Source: a virus
DNA: 22,130 nt
Reading direction: 5' to 3' (one strand)
Virus record (IMG/VR): IMGVR_UViG_3300005613_000445
Location: 1 to 22,130 of that record
The notes beneath the pieces are model-generated. The model had not been told where the DNA came from. It did no database searches and saw nothing but the letters and a program-made list of their open reading frames with translations. Shown here one piece after another: positions 1 to 7,392 of this stretch (positions are counted from its first letter, which is position 1; each line of letters begins with the position of its first letter). A program made the position numbers and the translations under genes.

Positions 1-254
1 TAATATCTTAAACGATAAGCCCACCTTGAAGATTCACAGGCTTTAGCTTCAGCTAAGGATTTAGTTTTAGCACTTAAGTTCTTGCAATCCAGCCTTAAAT
101 AATAAGCCCATTCTGGTACTACCAGATAAAATACTTCAGATAATGGTGTACTATTAGGTATATTAGCTAACTTGTTTAATCCATTAATACAACCGTATTC
201 ACACCAATTATAGGGATTATCCTTAAATATACGCCTCATTTCTCCAACTCTCAT
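1..254 (-). CDS. 29-residue-repeat protein, paralog 1 (partial, runs off left edge)
   Basis: The C-terminus lies beyond the window. The readable part starts MRVGEMRRIFKDNPYN, has the N-terminal block shared with the genes at 473-850 and 1787-2257, and then enters the repeat unit (EWAYYLRLDCKNLS, then a second unit beginning RWAYRLR). The ATG at 254 is preferred over the adjacent ATG at 257 because GGAGG (259-263) is only 1 nt from the latter, and the paralogs start at the equivalent residue. Function unknown. The repeats are helical in character, with conserved W, C and K positions. It is the most downstream visible member of the minus-strand operon. Confidence 0.8.
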   Translation of the reverse strand, partial: MRVGEMRRIFKDNPYNWCEYGCINGLNKLANIPNSTPLSEVFYLVVPEWAYYLRLDCKNLSAKTKSLAEAKACESSRWAYRLRY

Positions 255-263
255 CATACCTCC

Positions 264-452
264 TTATACCATTATATCTGATTTATGGATACAAAGTGTT
301 GCCTGCTGGTCTTCTTTTACAAACTTATGTTTTGTGTACAAAAGTTTTATCCATACTTTCTTGTCCGCAACTGTTTCAATCTTACCGCACATTAGTGCAG
401 ATCTTTTACCAGCTTTGAAGTTTACAACCTGTCCTCTTCTAAAGTTATACAT
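264..452 (-). CDS. Small basic protein, possibly SH3-like barrel
   Basis: 62 residues, with a GGAGG-type site just upstream of the ATG. The sequence alternates short beta-prone stretches (QVVNFKAG, KIETVADKKVWIKLLY) with glycine/lysine turns and ends in CIHKSDIMV. This pattern is reminiscent of small KOW or SH3-like phage proteins, but that is inference from composition only. It lies between two copies of the 29-residue-repeat gene family and is probably co-transcribed with them. No catalytic motif is seen. Confidence 0.7.
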   Translation of the reverse strand: MYNFRRGQVVNFKAGKRSALMCGKIETVADKKVWIKLLYTKHKFVKEDQQATLCIHKSDIMV

Positions 453-472
453 TATTACCTCCTATTTGTTTC

Positions 473-850
473 TTAAGTTTTCTTAGTCTTAGACCTTAAG
501 TTCTTGCAAAAACGCTTTAAACAATAAGCCCATTTTGAGGATTCACAGGCTTTAGCCTCAGCTAAGGATTTAATCTCAGTACTTAAGTCCTTACAATCCA
601 GCCTTAAATAATAAGCCCATCTTGAAGATTTACAGACTTTAGCTTCAGCTAACTCTTTAACTTTAGTACTTAATCCCTTGCAATCCAGCCTTAAATAATA
701 AGCCCATTCTGGTACTACCAGATAAAATACTTCAGATAATGGTGTACTATCAGATATATCTGATAACTTTTTCAGCCCTTTTGCACAACCATATTCACAC
801 CAATTATAGGTATTCTCTTTAAATATTCGCCTCATTTCTCCAACTTTCAT
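473..850 (-). CDS. 29-residue-repeat protein, paralog 2 (three units)
   Basis: 125 residues. Residues 1-47 form a block shared with the two paralogs (WCEYGC, LSEVFYLVVP). Three tandem units then start at residues 48, 77 and 106, each running W-A-Y-x-L-R/K-x3-C-K-x-L and, in the complete units, ending in L-A-E-A-K. The spacing is exactly 29 residues (87 bp). The last unit is truncated and ends in a lysine-rich tail. GGAGG lies 6 nt from the ATG. Function unknown. The near-identical repeats within and between genes suggest expansion by recombination. Neighbours are all short minus-strand phage genes. Confidence 0.8.
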   Translation of the reverse strand: MKVGEMRRIFKENTYNWCEYGCAKGLKKLSDISDSTPLSEVFYLVVPEWAYYLRLDCKGLSTKVKELAEAKVCKSSRWAYYLRLDCKDLSTEIKSLAEAKACESSKWAYCLKRFCKNLRSKTKKT

Positions 851-870
851 GCTACACCTCCTTTCTTGTT

Positions 871-1131
871 TTAAAAATACCCGATTGAATATTCATCATC
901 CCCTTCCATTGTATGATAACAATGGTCAGATAACATACTAAGATTACTACCAACTGGTCTACCACAACCACAGGAGCAAAGACGTTTAGCCTCCTTTTTT
1001 TTGTGGTAAGCTTCTCTAACACGTTTTTTGTGGCGTTCTTTAGAACAGGCAGAGCAAAACTTTTGTTTGATAGCTGCCTTTTTTGTAATTTCAAGTTCAA
1101 TTCCACATTCTTGACAGTTAATTTTTACCAT
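871..1131 (-). CDS. Small protein with two cysteine clusters (zinc-binding)
   Basis: 86 residues when started at the ATG at 1131, which has a GAAGGTGAG ribosome binding site. An ATG at 1152 has no such site and is rejected. The N-terminus has CQECG and, about 22 residues later, FCSAC, a Cys4 zinc-ribbon arrangement. A basic linker (KKRVREAYHKKKEAKR) follows, then a second cluster CSCGCGRPVGSN with a later DHC. This architecture suggests a small nucleic-acid-binding protein. The role is unknown, and the zinc assignment rests on cysteine spacing alone. Confidence 0.75.
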   Translation of the reverse strand: MVKINCQECGIELEITKKAAIKQKFCSACSKERHKKRVREAYHKKKEAKRLCSCGCGRPVGSNLSMLSDHCYHTMEGDDEYSIGYF

Positions 1132-1154
1132 TGTCTCACCTTCTTCTACCATTT

Positions 1155-1346
1155 TTAATTGTTACAACCGTATCTGTCCCATCTTTCTGCAATTTTAAAA
1201 GCTTTTTCAAAATCATTTTTAGAACAATCATAATAGAGATACATTTCTTCTTTGATTCCTCTATATGATAACCACGGTTCATTTTGAAATAAGTAATAAA
1301 TTGAATATGCTATGTCGTCAATCCAACGTTTAGTATCATCTCTCAT
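1155..1346 (-). CDS. Hypothetical small phage protein
   Basis: 63 residues, mostly helical in character and rich in aromatic and acidic residues (WIDDIAYSIYYLFQNEPWLS). The ATG follows a good GGAGG. The stop is 23 bp from the next gene's start. No recognised domain or catalytic motif. The position in a run of short minus-strand genes and the tight spacing support a real gene. Confidence 0.75.
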   Translation of the reverse strand: MRDDTKRWIDDIAYSIYYLFQNEPWLSYRGIKEEMYLYYDCSKNDFEKAFKIAERWDRYGCNN

Positions 1347-1401
1347 GCTATACCTCCTTTTGTCTTATTTGAAGAAGTAAGTTTTTCTTATATCCCCTTT
1401 T

Positions 1402-1635
1402 TCATTCTATATATTGTAAAAGTCTATAGATTATAGCTATTAATACACCTTTTGACAAATCACCAAGTACAATTTCTTTATTCTTATCAAGATTTATATA
1501 TGATCCTCTACTACTTATACACATATTTACGCCGTTAGGCATATTTGCATCAGATGACATTGCAAATACATCATTATTTATTATAATTGTGTATCTATCA
1601 ACAGTTTTATCACCATTATCATAAACTTTTAGCAT
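1402..1635 (-). CDS. Conserved phage protein of unknown function (VYDNGxKTxDRYT type)
   Basis: 77 residues from the ATG at 1635, which follows GAGGGGG at a 4-nt spacing. A longer in-frame start at 1659 has no such site. The opening VYDNGDKTVDRYTIII followed by NDVFAMSSDANMPNG is a pattern I recognise from many phage early regions, where it is annotated as a conserved hypothetical. The start overlaps the end of the upstream 53-residue gene by 7 bp, so translation is probably coupled. The biochemical role is unknown. Confidence 0.8.
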   Translation of the reverse strand: MLKVYDNGDKTVDRYTIIINNDVFAMSSDANMPNGVNMCISSRGSYINLDKNKEIVLGDLSKGVLIAIIYRLLQYIE

Positions 1636-1790
1636 TTTACCCCCTCTGATTTTGCCCAACTATAAAGACCTTCATCATTTAATACCCACATTTCACGTTC
1701 TTTGTCATTTAATTTACAGTTTGGACAAACTTTTAAAATACATTTACTAAGTTCATCTCTGTTTTCCCTAATAAAGTCCCTCATTCTCAT
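1629..1790 (-). CDS. Short conserved-type phage protein with CxxC
   Basis: 53 residues: starts MRMRDFIRENRDELSKCI, with the motif CPNCK near residue 22 and a tryptophan-containing tail. GGAGG lies 6 nt from the ATG. Its ATGA start overlaps the stop of the upstream repeat gene, and its own end overlaps the next gene, so it sits in a translationally coupled chain. Short proteins opening with this MRDFI-x-ENR pattern are common in phage early regions. Function unknown. Confidence 0.75.
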   Translation of the reverse strand: MRMRDFIRENRDELSKCILKVCPNCKLNDKEREMWVLNDEGLYSWAKSEGVKC

Positions 1791-2257
1791 ACTACACCTC
1801 CTTTTACCTCAGCACTTAAGTCCTTGCAATAACGCCTTAAACGATAAGCCCATTCTGGTTCTTCACAGGCTTTAGCCTCAGCTAATTCTTTAGCCTTGAT
1901 ACTTAAGTCCTTGCAATAACGCCTTAAACGAAAAGCATATTCTGGATCTTCACAGGCTTTAGCCTCAGCTAAGGATTTAGTCTCAGCACTTAAGCCCTTA
2001 CAATCTTTCCTTAGATAATAAGCCCATTTTGAGGATTCACAGGCTTTAGCTTCAGCTAACTCTTTAACTTTAGTACTTAAGCCCTTACAATCTTTCCTTA
2101 GATGATAAGCCCATTCTGGTACTACCAGATAAAATACTTCAGATAATGGTGTACTATCTGATATGTCTGATAACTTTTTCAGCCCTCTTATGCAACCGTA
2201 TTCACACCAGTCATGGGGATTATCCTTGAATATACACCTCATTTCTCCAACTCTCAT
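1787..2257 (-). CDS. 29-residue-repeat protein, paralog 3 (four units)
   Basis: 156 residues from the ATG at 2257, with GGAGG 6 nt upstream. The ORF extends to 2284 but that start lacks a site. The N-terminal block is shared with the genes at 1-254 and 473-850. Four units begin at residues 48, 77, 106 and 135 with a strict 29-residue period (WAYxLRxxCKxLS...KxLAEAKACE). Units 3 and 4 resemble each other most (RLRRYCKDLS), suggesting local duplication. The last unit ends early in KGGVV, and the stop overlaps the next gene's start in ATGA. Function unknown. Confidence 0.82.
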   Translation of the reverse strand: MRVGEMRCIFKDNPHDWCEYGCIRGLKKLSDISDSTPLSEVFYLVVPEWAYHLRKDCKGLSTKVKELAEAKACESSKWAYYLRKDCKGLSAETKSLAEAKACEDPEYAFRLRRYCKDLSIKAKELAEAKACEEPEWAYRLRRYCKDLSAEVKGGVV

Positions 2258-2284
2258 GCTATACCTCCTTATTTTGTTTTGCAT

Positions 2285-2905
2285 TTAAATTGGTCTAAGA
2301 TAAATAGTGAAGTTAAGATAAAACTGAGATGTTGATGTGATTGCAAATATATAATCGTACATATCATTTATAGTATCTAACTCTAATTCCTGCTCAATAG
2401 CTTTTATAACTTTTTCTGGTGTGTCATTCATTCCTCTATGGAATCCGTTCTGGAATATACTACACAACATATCATCATCTTCAAAGCAATTAAATCCTTC
2501 ATTTTCTATTAAAGGTATTGTCCATTCAAACACCGCTTTATTGCAATCGTTTTTATATTCGTCTATTATATACTCAATTTCATCCTCACAACATTCTTTA
2601 CACATATAGCCATCATTTGTAATAAGATAACTTGGTTGCCATCCATAATTTGTTGGACTTGTTCTAATAGCTTTATAGCATACACAACAATCTGTCCATT
2701 CATCATGCCAGCTTATTTCTACATTATAGTTATCTTCTATAAAATCAAATATATTATGAAGTCGTAAGTCTCCATCTTCCCTTCTGACCCACCAGTCCCC
2801 AATTAATAATGGTTTGTCTTCATATTCGGTTTCTTCATAGTAATTAAATTCTGGGATATTTCTATGACAGTAATCAATAATTTTATCCAAATCCGGCTTT
2901 TTCAT
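2285..2905 (-). CDS. Conserved phage protein with treble-clef-like zinc site
   Basis: 206 residues. The central block has WHDEWTDCCVCYKAIRTSPTNYGWQPSY split for reading here as CCVCYKAIRTSP, then YMCKECCEDEI, giving two CxxC pairs that probably bind one zinc. The C-terminal half has NGFHRGMNDTPEKV. The combination of a DEWT-C-x2-C-x2-AIRTSP block and GFHxGxNDxPxK is a conserved-hypothetical family I recognise from phages and conjugative elements. Its biochemical role is not known to me. GGAGG precedes the ATG and the gene is in the same tight minus-strand run. Confidence 0.8.
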   Translation of the reverse strand: MKKPDLDKIIDYCHRNIPEFNYYEETEYEDKPLLIGDWWVRREDGDLRLHNIFDFIEDNYNVEISWHDEWTDCCVCYKAIRTSPTNYGWQPSYLITNDGYMCKECCEDEIEYIIDEYKNDCNKAVFEWTIPLIENEGFNCFEDDDMLCSIFQNGFHRGMNDTPEKVIKAIEQELELDTINDMYDYIFAITSTSQFYLNFTIYLRPI

Positions 2906-2920
2906 GCTACCTCCTTTTAA

Positions 2921-3097
2921 TTAATTATTTTCTATATAATTTATCTGTATAAATTCATGTCCAAGATAGTCCGTTTTATATAATTCTATTTCTGGTATAA
3001 TACCAATAGATCTGTTTGAAAATATTTCAAGTTCCCCGTTTTTTGTGTTGGCTTCAAGTATTCCATCTATTATTTCTTTTAATTCCAAAAGTGTCAT
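2921..3097 (-). CDS. Hypothetical small protein
   Basis: 58 residues from the ATG at 3097, which has an AAGGAG site. The longer ORF upstream to 3235 would overlap most of the 3' end of the larger neighbouring gene and lacks a site. The sequence opens MTLLELKEIIDGILEAN and continues with GELEIFSNRSIG and HEFIQINYIENN. This resembles small phage proteins with a helix followed by a beta sheet. No function can be given. Confidence 0.7.
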   Translation of the reverse strand: MTLLELKEIIDGILEANTKNGELEIFSNRSIGIIPEIELYKTDYLGHEFIQINYIENN

Positions 3098-3122
3098 ATT
3101 CCTACTCCTTTTTATAGTTTGT

Positions 3123-3893
3123 TTAGGTAGTAATTGATTGATCTGATATCCAGGAAGTAGTACCATAAACATCTTGCATTGAATAAGATTGTTCAATATC
3201 TGCAACAATATCAATAGTATCATATTTTGTTTCACCAGATATTTTCAGCTTCATATTTCTATAGGTGGTTTTTTCAAATACCGAACCAGCCCCTTGAAAA
3301 GATGAAAAAAAGCCAAATTGTGTGCCTTTTGGAATATAAATATATTCAGCACCATTGTTTAATTTTTTCCTTAAGTCAACAAGAGTTTCAACGTCTGTTT
3401 TAAATGCAAAACAAAATAATGATCCTCCATATGCACCATTATAAAACTCGAACTCGTAATCTTTTCGTTTTACTCCTGTTTTTACCCTTTTGAAAACATC
3501 TGAAAGATAACTTTCTGGTTCTTTCGGATTATCGAAGGAGTTGCAGCAATCATAATTGCTATATACAACAAGTATGGCCGTTAAATCAGGAGTATTATTC
3601 AACAACTGTTTAAAATTAAAATCAATACAAACATAGCCCAGAAATTTATCCACAAATTCATCATAATCACAACTAAGGTCAAATTCATTATAAACATTAT
3701 TCAAAAATTCATGTTCCATGTCTGATATATAATCCAGGTTTAAGTCAAGAAGTTCATCATAAAATGTATGAATTCCCTCTTCACCTGATATAATTTTCAT
3801 AACATCCTCTTTTGATAGATAGTCCCTTTGGTCCCAGTAAAATTCTGGTTGATTATTTTCAATATAATCAATTATGTCTTGTTCTTTTTCCAT
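3123..3893 (-). CDS. Hypothetical phage protein (IPKGTQFGFFSSFQG motif)
   Basis: 256 residues. The N-terminal half is acidic and helical (DIIDYIENNQPEFYWDQ). The C-terminal half is beta-rich and contains the block YIPKGTQFGFFSSFQGAGS, then TIDIVADIEQSYSMQDVYG. I recall similar IPKGT/FSSFQGxGS blocks in conserved phage proteins of unknown function. GAGGAG lies 8 nt before the ATG and overlaps the end of the upstream gene, so translational coupling is likely. No enzyme motif is evident. Confidence 0.78.
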   Translation of the reverse strand: MEKEQDIIDYIENNQPEFYWDQRDYLSKEDVMKIISGEEGIHTFYDELLDLNLDYISDMEHEFLNNVYNEFDLSCDYDEFVDKFLGYVCIDFNFKQLLNNTPDLTAILVVYSNYDCCNSFDNPKEPESYLSDVFKRVKTGVKRKDYEFEFYNGAYGGSLFCFAFKTDVETLVDLRKKLNNGAEYIYIPKGTQFGFFSSFQGAGSVFEKTTYRNMKLKISGETKYDTIDIVADIEQSYSMQDVYGTTSWISDQSITT

Positions 3894-3896
3894 AGT

Positions 3897-4436
3897 TTAA
3901 TCTCCTCTTTTTTTAAGATAATCCGACACGTTATAGATGTTATAAGAACATGGGGAATAGTCATCAAACCAATCTTTCCCTAAACAATATGTTGGTACAC
4001 CATTTTCAATTGGTGAATCTAAATCTCCAGCACCAGGGCAACAAGGGCTGCAGAATTTTGTGTATGTCATGAATGGCGACTTTAAAACATACAGACCTAA
4101 GTCTGTCGTTTCTATAATATATCCATCCATCTCATACAAATAACAATCTTGATCTTCCTCATAGTTTTCAGATATACACTCTTCTATATCTTCTTCTATA
4201 GAGGCCATTGTGTCATCCGATAGCGATATATCATTCGTTACTTCTAATATTTCATTAATTATTTCTTTTTTTCTATCTTCAATATAAGATTCATATGACA
4301 GATTTCTTCCATGCATATAAATGTCATTAGAAGCATCCGGCGATACAGAATTGTATCCTATAACACCATACCTTATTCCTGCATCCTTGTCCATATTCGC
4401 TTTACCTAATCCATAATCAATTCCAATATATTCCAT
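3897..4436 (-). CDS. Conserved phage protein of unknown function (FCSPCxPGAGxLDSP family)
   Basis: 179 residues. Diagnostic blocks are GLGKANMDKDAGIRYGVIG near the N-terminus, YIIETTDLGLYVLKSPF in the middle, then KFCSPCCPGAGDLDSP and YCLGKDWF at the C-terminus. This block order matches a protein widely found in phages and mobile elements as a conserved hypothetical. The cysteines could bind metal. GGAGG lies upstream of the ATG and the gene is directly followed by the 256-residue gene. No function can be asserted. Confidence 0.85.
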   Translation of the reverse strand: MEYIGIDYGLGKANMDKDAGIRYGVIGYNSVSPDASNDIYMHGRNLSYESYIEDRKKEIINEILEVTNDISLSDDTMASIEEDIEECISENYEEDQDCYLYEMDGYIIETTDLGLYVLKSPFMTYTKFCSPCCPGAGDLDSPIENGVPTYCLGKDWFDDYSPCSYNIYNVSDYLKKRGD

Positions 4437-4454
4437 GATTATACCTCCTTTGTT

Positions 4455-4637
4455 TTATTTGTCTCTTAATCTATTTGCACATTTTTGAGAACATGCAAAT
4501 ATAGGCTTACTACGCCAATTAGGTTGCCAGAAAGTATTACACAGTAGTCCACAATAATGACACCTACCAATATGAGAACTATAAGCTCTTATACCACGCT
4601 TCCATCCGTGTGTACCCTTCTTTTCTTTTTGGATCAT
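4455..4637 (-). CDS. Small zinc-finger-like protein
   Basis: 60 residues, strongly basic N-terminus (MIQKEKKGTHGWKRGIRAY), then CHYCGLLC and ACSQKCANRL. The CxxC plus CxxxC spacing suggests a single zinc site and nucleic-acid binding, by inference only. GGAGGG precedes the ATG. It is part of the minus-strand operon, 18 bp from the next gene. Confidence 0.72.
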   Translation of the reverse strand: MIQKEKKGTHGWKRGIRAYSSHIGRCHYCGLLCNTFWQPNWRSKPIFACSQKCANRLRDK

Positions 4638-4661
4638 ACTCCCTCCTTTGTTTTTTGTTGG

Positions 4662-4940
4662 TTATCTTTCCAGAACCATTCTATCTTCAAAGTCAATGGT
4701 TTTGTCTTTATAATTAACAAACCATTCAAAGTTTTTCTGAAATACATAGAATCCTAAATTAAATTGATCGCTTGTTTGATTCATTCTCTTTTTTGTCGTG
4801 CTGGTACGATAACCACCACTATCAAGACTAATCTTTTTGTTGTTAAATTCAACCACGTCTGTCCAGTGGTATTTTACACAAGTCATATCATTATCTCGAT
4901 AAACTACTGTTTTGTGGCTGCCTATTTGTGTTCGTTTCAT
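4662..4940 (-). CDS. Conserved phage protein (SGGYRTxTTKxRMNQ family)
   Basis: 92 residues. The block SLDSGGYRTSTTKKRMNQ followed by FNLGFYVFQKNFEWFV is a well-conserved signature of a small phage protein seen across many host groups, where it is annotated only as hypothetical. The N-terminal strand-rich part (TVVYRDNDMTCVKYHWTDVV) also fits. A strong AAAGGAGG site precedes the ATG. It overlaps the 3' end of the upstream 99-residue gene by 50 bp, a long overlap. Function unknown. Confidence 0.85.
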   Translation of the reverse strand: MKRTQIGSHKTVVYRDNDMTCVKYHWTDVVEFNNKKISLDSGGYRTSTTKKRMNQTSDQFNLGFYVFQKNFEWFVNYKDKTIDFEDRMVLER

Positions 4941-5190
4941 TCTTTACCTCCTTTTGTTTCGGTTTTAGTTGTGAATCTTCCATTTCTAAATTCCAAACAG
5001 GGCTATTATACATAGCGTATATATCTTTTGTGGCTTGATCATACCCTTTTGCGCCTCTTGGATATTTTCCTGGCATTGGGGTGATGTCATTTCCGTCACA
5101 AATTAATTTGCCAGACCTTAGGTAGATGTTGCGCCTGTAGTCTTTGCGTTTGCCATCACATACACATAGTATGCTTGCTAATTTTTTCAT
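4891..5190 (-). CDS. Hypothetical protein
   Basis: 99 residues with a GAGGAGGG site before the ATG. The N-terminal half has SILCVCDGKRKDYRRNIYL and GKYPRGAKGYDQATKDIY. The C-terminal 30 residues are polar and low in complexity (KPKQKEVKNETNTN) and are encoded where the gene overlaps the start of the next one, so this tail may be unimportant. No domain recognised. Confidence 0.72.
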   Translation of the reverse strand: MKKLASILCVCDGKRKDYRRNIYLRSGKLICDGNDITPMPGKYPRGAKGYDQATKDIYAMYNSPVWNLEMEDSQLKPKQKEVKNETNTNRQPQNSSLSR

Positions 5191-5202
5191 TTTTACCCTC
5201 CT

Positions 5203-5400
5203 CTATCCAAACTGGAGTTGGGGCTGGTTATTATTCTTCAATCCACGACATGAGGTCATTGATTTCTGTTTAATGTAGTCAGCAGCTTCCTGGTGTGTCA
5301 TGTTGCATTCAATTTGTAAGCGCATTTGAAAATCCATAATTTCGGATTGATTCATTTTTAGGAGTTGTTCTTTTTGTGATTTTGGCATTTTGTATTCCAT
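5203..5400 (-). CDS. Small helical protein
   Basis: 65 residues from the ATG at 5400, which follows GAGGA at suitable spacing. A possible earlier start at 5439 would overlap the end of the upstream gene and has no site. The sequence is predicted helical: KSQKEQLLKMNQSEIMDFQM, then CNMTHQEAADYIKQ. This is a compact two-helix arrangement that could be an HTH-like or helical-hairpin fold. No function is assigned. Confidence 0.7.
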   Translation of the reverse strand: MEYKMPKSQKEQLLKMNQSEIMDFQMRLQIECNMTHQEAADYIKQKSMTSCRGLKNNNQPQLQFG

Positions 5401-5425
5401 GATTTTTTCCTCTAAATAGTCTATT

Positions 5426-6016
5426 TTATATAAAAACACGTTTAAATGTTTTCTTGCAAAAGTAAGCAGAACTGTTCAACCCATGTTTAACAGGGAGCTT
5501 TCGGTATAGCTCCCAGGTATCTCCATTTGATCTAACACCATAGTTTCTCATTGTATCTCCAAAAAATTTCATTGTTTTTCTTGTGAAAAAATGTGGTGAA
5601 TGTCCTGCTTTCTCTACCTGATATTTTAATTCACTTGGTGTCATAATACCCCCAATATCTTCTTTCAGGTTCTCAATATCTACTTCTATAGTTAAACCAT
5701 AACCTACATAATAATATGCAAGATAGTCCTCAGGTTCCCCTTCAAACTGTATTTCTATTTCTGATATGTCAAGCCAAATGTCAGTATCCAACATTGATGC
5801 AGGACTCCATTTGAAGAAAGAATTATCCTCAGAAATAGAACTTGACAAATAAAAACCCCTGTCACATTCTGGTACTCGTAATAATTGCTCCCTTACTTTT
5901 TCCCCCGCAAATCTGTTTAAAAAATCCTGATTTAATTGGATACTTCCTTCGCAAAGCGCATCCAATAAAATAACCTTCTCTTGCTCCTCCGCCTCTTCTG
6001 TAGTGAATTTTGTCAT
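5426..6016 (-). CDS. Conserved phage protein (C-terminal TRKTMKFFGDTMRNYGV block)
   Basis: 196 residues. The first 140 residues are acidic and not recognised. The C-terminal 60 contain TRKTMKFFGDTMRNYGVR, WELYRKLPVKHGLNSSAYF and FKRVF. This is a conserved module found at the C-terminus of many small phage proteins of unknown role. GGAGG precedes the ATG. The gene sits in the minus-strand operon with 28 bp to its upstream neighbour. Confidence 0.78.
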   Translation of the reverse strand: MTKFTTEEAEEQEKVILLDALCEGSIQLNQDFLNRFAGEKVREQLLRVPECDRGFYLSSSISEDNSFFKWSPASMLDTDIWLDISEIEIQFEGEPEDYLAYYYVGYGLTIEVDIENLKEDIGGIMTPSELKYQVEKAGHSPHFFTRKTMKFFGDTMRNYGVRSNGDTWELYRKLPVKHGLNSSAYFCKKTFKRVFI

Positions 6017-6044
6017 TTTTTAATCCTCCATTCTTTTAAAAAAG

Positions 6045-6287
6045 TTAATATAAAATTCTAGATGCATGTTTGTAACACCCGTTTTGTGGATTAAAATAAA
6101 AACCTTCTAAATGGTGACTGCTACTGTCCACCATTCTAATCCAAATATGATCATCTTTATCTCTGATTTGTAAGCCTGGCGGCAAGGACAATGCAAATAC
6201 TGTTTTGCAATAATGGCACAAGCCCTGCTCTTCTCCTAATTCACAATTATAAGGCTTTCCACATTTATGACAATTTACTTCACTCAT
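6045..6287 (-). CDS. Zinc-ribbon protein
   Basis: 80 residues. CHKCGKPYNC near the N-terminus and LCHYCK about 17 residues later form a CxxC...CxxC zinc ribbon. The C-terminal half, with HIWIRMVDSSSHHLEGFYF, is beta-rich. AAGGAGG lies just before the ATG. It is one of several small cysteine-pair proteins in this operon. Nucleic-acid binding is plausible but not shown. Confidence 0.78.
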   Translation of the reverse strand: MSEVNCHKCGKPYNCELGEEQGLCHYCKTVFALSLPPGLQIRDKDDHIWIRMVDSSSHHLEGFYFNPQNGCYKHASRILY

Positions 6288-6302
6288 TTTGTGCCTCCTT
6301 TT

Positions 6303-6437
6303 TTAAAGTAAAATTTCTAACATATCAAAGTATCGCTCTAAAAGATCATTTTCGTTTTTCCAATCATATATCCTCCTTTCTAAAATTGTTTTAGCCAACC
6401 TGCATATCAAATCCTCCAAGTCTGATATGCAACGCAC
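6303..6437 (-). CDS. Candidate small helical protein with GTG start
   Basis: 44 residues if read from GTG at 6437: opens MRCISDLEDLICRLAKTI, then ERRIYDWKNENDLLERYF, ending in a stop at 6303. The sequence is a convincing amphipathic helix with coiled-coil character and looks like coding sequence. There is an AGGGAG stretch about 12 nt upstream, so initiation is uncertain. A competing ATG at 6367 has a better GGAGGA site but gives only nine residues. It fills an otherwise empty gap between two genes. Confidence 0.42.
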   Translation of the reverse strand: MRCISDLEDLICRLAKTILERRIYDWKNENDLLERYFDMLEILL

Positions 6438-6477
6438 AGGACTTAATGACTCCCTGCTGTTTTAAAATAGTTTTTAA

Positions 6478-6810
6478 TCATATTACAAAAATTTCTTCTC
6501 CATTCCATTCGAAACGAAGCTCTTCCATCTTTTTGTTGAACTCAGACAGCGTTTCGCCGGCGACTTTAATATTTTCCAGCTTTTTCTGGAAATCCTTTTC
6601 GGCAATATGGTCTCCAATACGCATGAATGCAGTGGAATATCCATGTATCCTCTGTTTTATACAGTCACCATCATAAAGATACATGGCATCTTTTTGTTCT
6701 AAGTATCCTTCTGGTAATTTTTTTCTGGATAGCATTTTTATCGCCAAGATTTCCCTACCAGCTTGCCCTGTTCCCAGGACGACTTTTTTTGTTTTAATTT
6801 TGATACTCAT
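6478..6810 (-). CDS. Hypothetical phage protein
   Basis: 110 residues. The basic N-terminus (MSIKIKTKKVVLGTGQAG) is followed by DAMYLYDGDCIKQRIHGYST and a charged helical C-terminal region, ending in RFEWNGEEIFVI. Its ATG directly abuts the TAA of the upstream gene, with GAGGA inside that gene's end, so translation is probably coupled. Not recognised. Confidence 0.72.
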   Translation of the reverse strand: MSIKIKTKKVVLGTGQAGREILAIKMLSRKKLPEGYLEQKDAMYLYDGDCIKQRIHGYSTAFMRIGDHIAEKDFQKKLENIKVAGETLSEFNKKMEELRFEWNGEEIFVI

Positions 6811-7169
6811 TTAATTTTCCTCCTCTGTTAATAGTTTTTCGATTTTTTCTTTCATCCAAGATTTAATATCTTGAACTGATAACCCTTTCTCCTCAATTGG
6901 TACAAAATTGTGCTCCACTAACCATTCTTTTAATAAATGATTAGATGGAACAAAAACTCCGTCAATAACAGGATATTTTGTATACACCAGTAAAGGCCAT
7001 TCAGAATCTTTGGCTGTGAAAGAAGGGTATGTAATATACCCACTTTCAATATTGGTTTTGCTCGCAACGGTTTCAATTAGAGAAACCATACTGCCTGCAG
7101 TTGTAAACAAAATTTCTACTTTTTCCCTTGATCTTGACTTATGTCTGATGATCTTATGTAAATTCTCAT
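6811..7169 (-). CDS. Hypothetical protein, probably frameshifted near its 5' end
   Basis: The open frame with recognisable coding character begins only at a TTG (7110) without a good ribosome binding site and gives 99 residues (VSLIETVASKTNIESGYI onward). Upstream at 7169 an ATG with GGGAGGG at 7 nt starts a different frame, MRIYIRSSDISQDQGKK, which stops at TAG (7116-7118) right after an A5 run. A -1 shift at AAAAAG joins the two frames smoothly. The likely intact product is about 116 residues. Either an A was lost, the base call is wrong, or a programmed frameshift operates. Function unknown. Confidence 0.5.
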
Positions 7170-7201
7170 AGTTAAACCCTCCCTCTTATTACACTTTTTA
7201 T

Positions 7202-7288
7202 TCAGAATAAAATCCTTTCCATTCTACCGTAAGCAAGCCATTTCCAATGTATAGAAAAATGAATGTCCAAGTCACAAAAATTATGCAT
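7202..7288 (-). CDS. Candidate 28-residue peptide
   Basis: An ATG at 7288 follows AAAAGGAGG at a 4-nt spacing and opens a 28-codon frame (MHNFCDLDIHFSIHWKW, then LAYGRMERILF). The ribosome binding site matches those of the neighbouring genes and the position continues the head-to-tail order, 32 bp before the next start. The peptide is rich in aromatic residues and has no recognised motif. It may be a real microprotein or a leader. Confidence 0.38.
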   Translation of the reverse strand: MHNFCDLDIHFSIHWKWLAYGRMERILF

Positions 7289-7392
7289 AAAACCTCCTTT
7301 TAAGCTTATTTAAAAGTTTTAAAGATGTTAATACCATAGAAAAATAGCCATTATTCCAAAGTCTTATGCTTGTAGGTGTTCAATAATTAAAC

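Noticed and set aside
852-1106. 84-codon minus-strand ORF in another frame
   Set aside because: It overlaps the cysteine-cluster gene, which has a proper start site and recognisable motifs.
473-2257. Regular repeats suggestive of a CRISPR array
   Set aside because: The 87-bp period is in frame within protein-coding genes and there are no unique spacers or cas genes.
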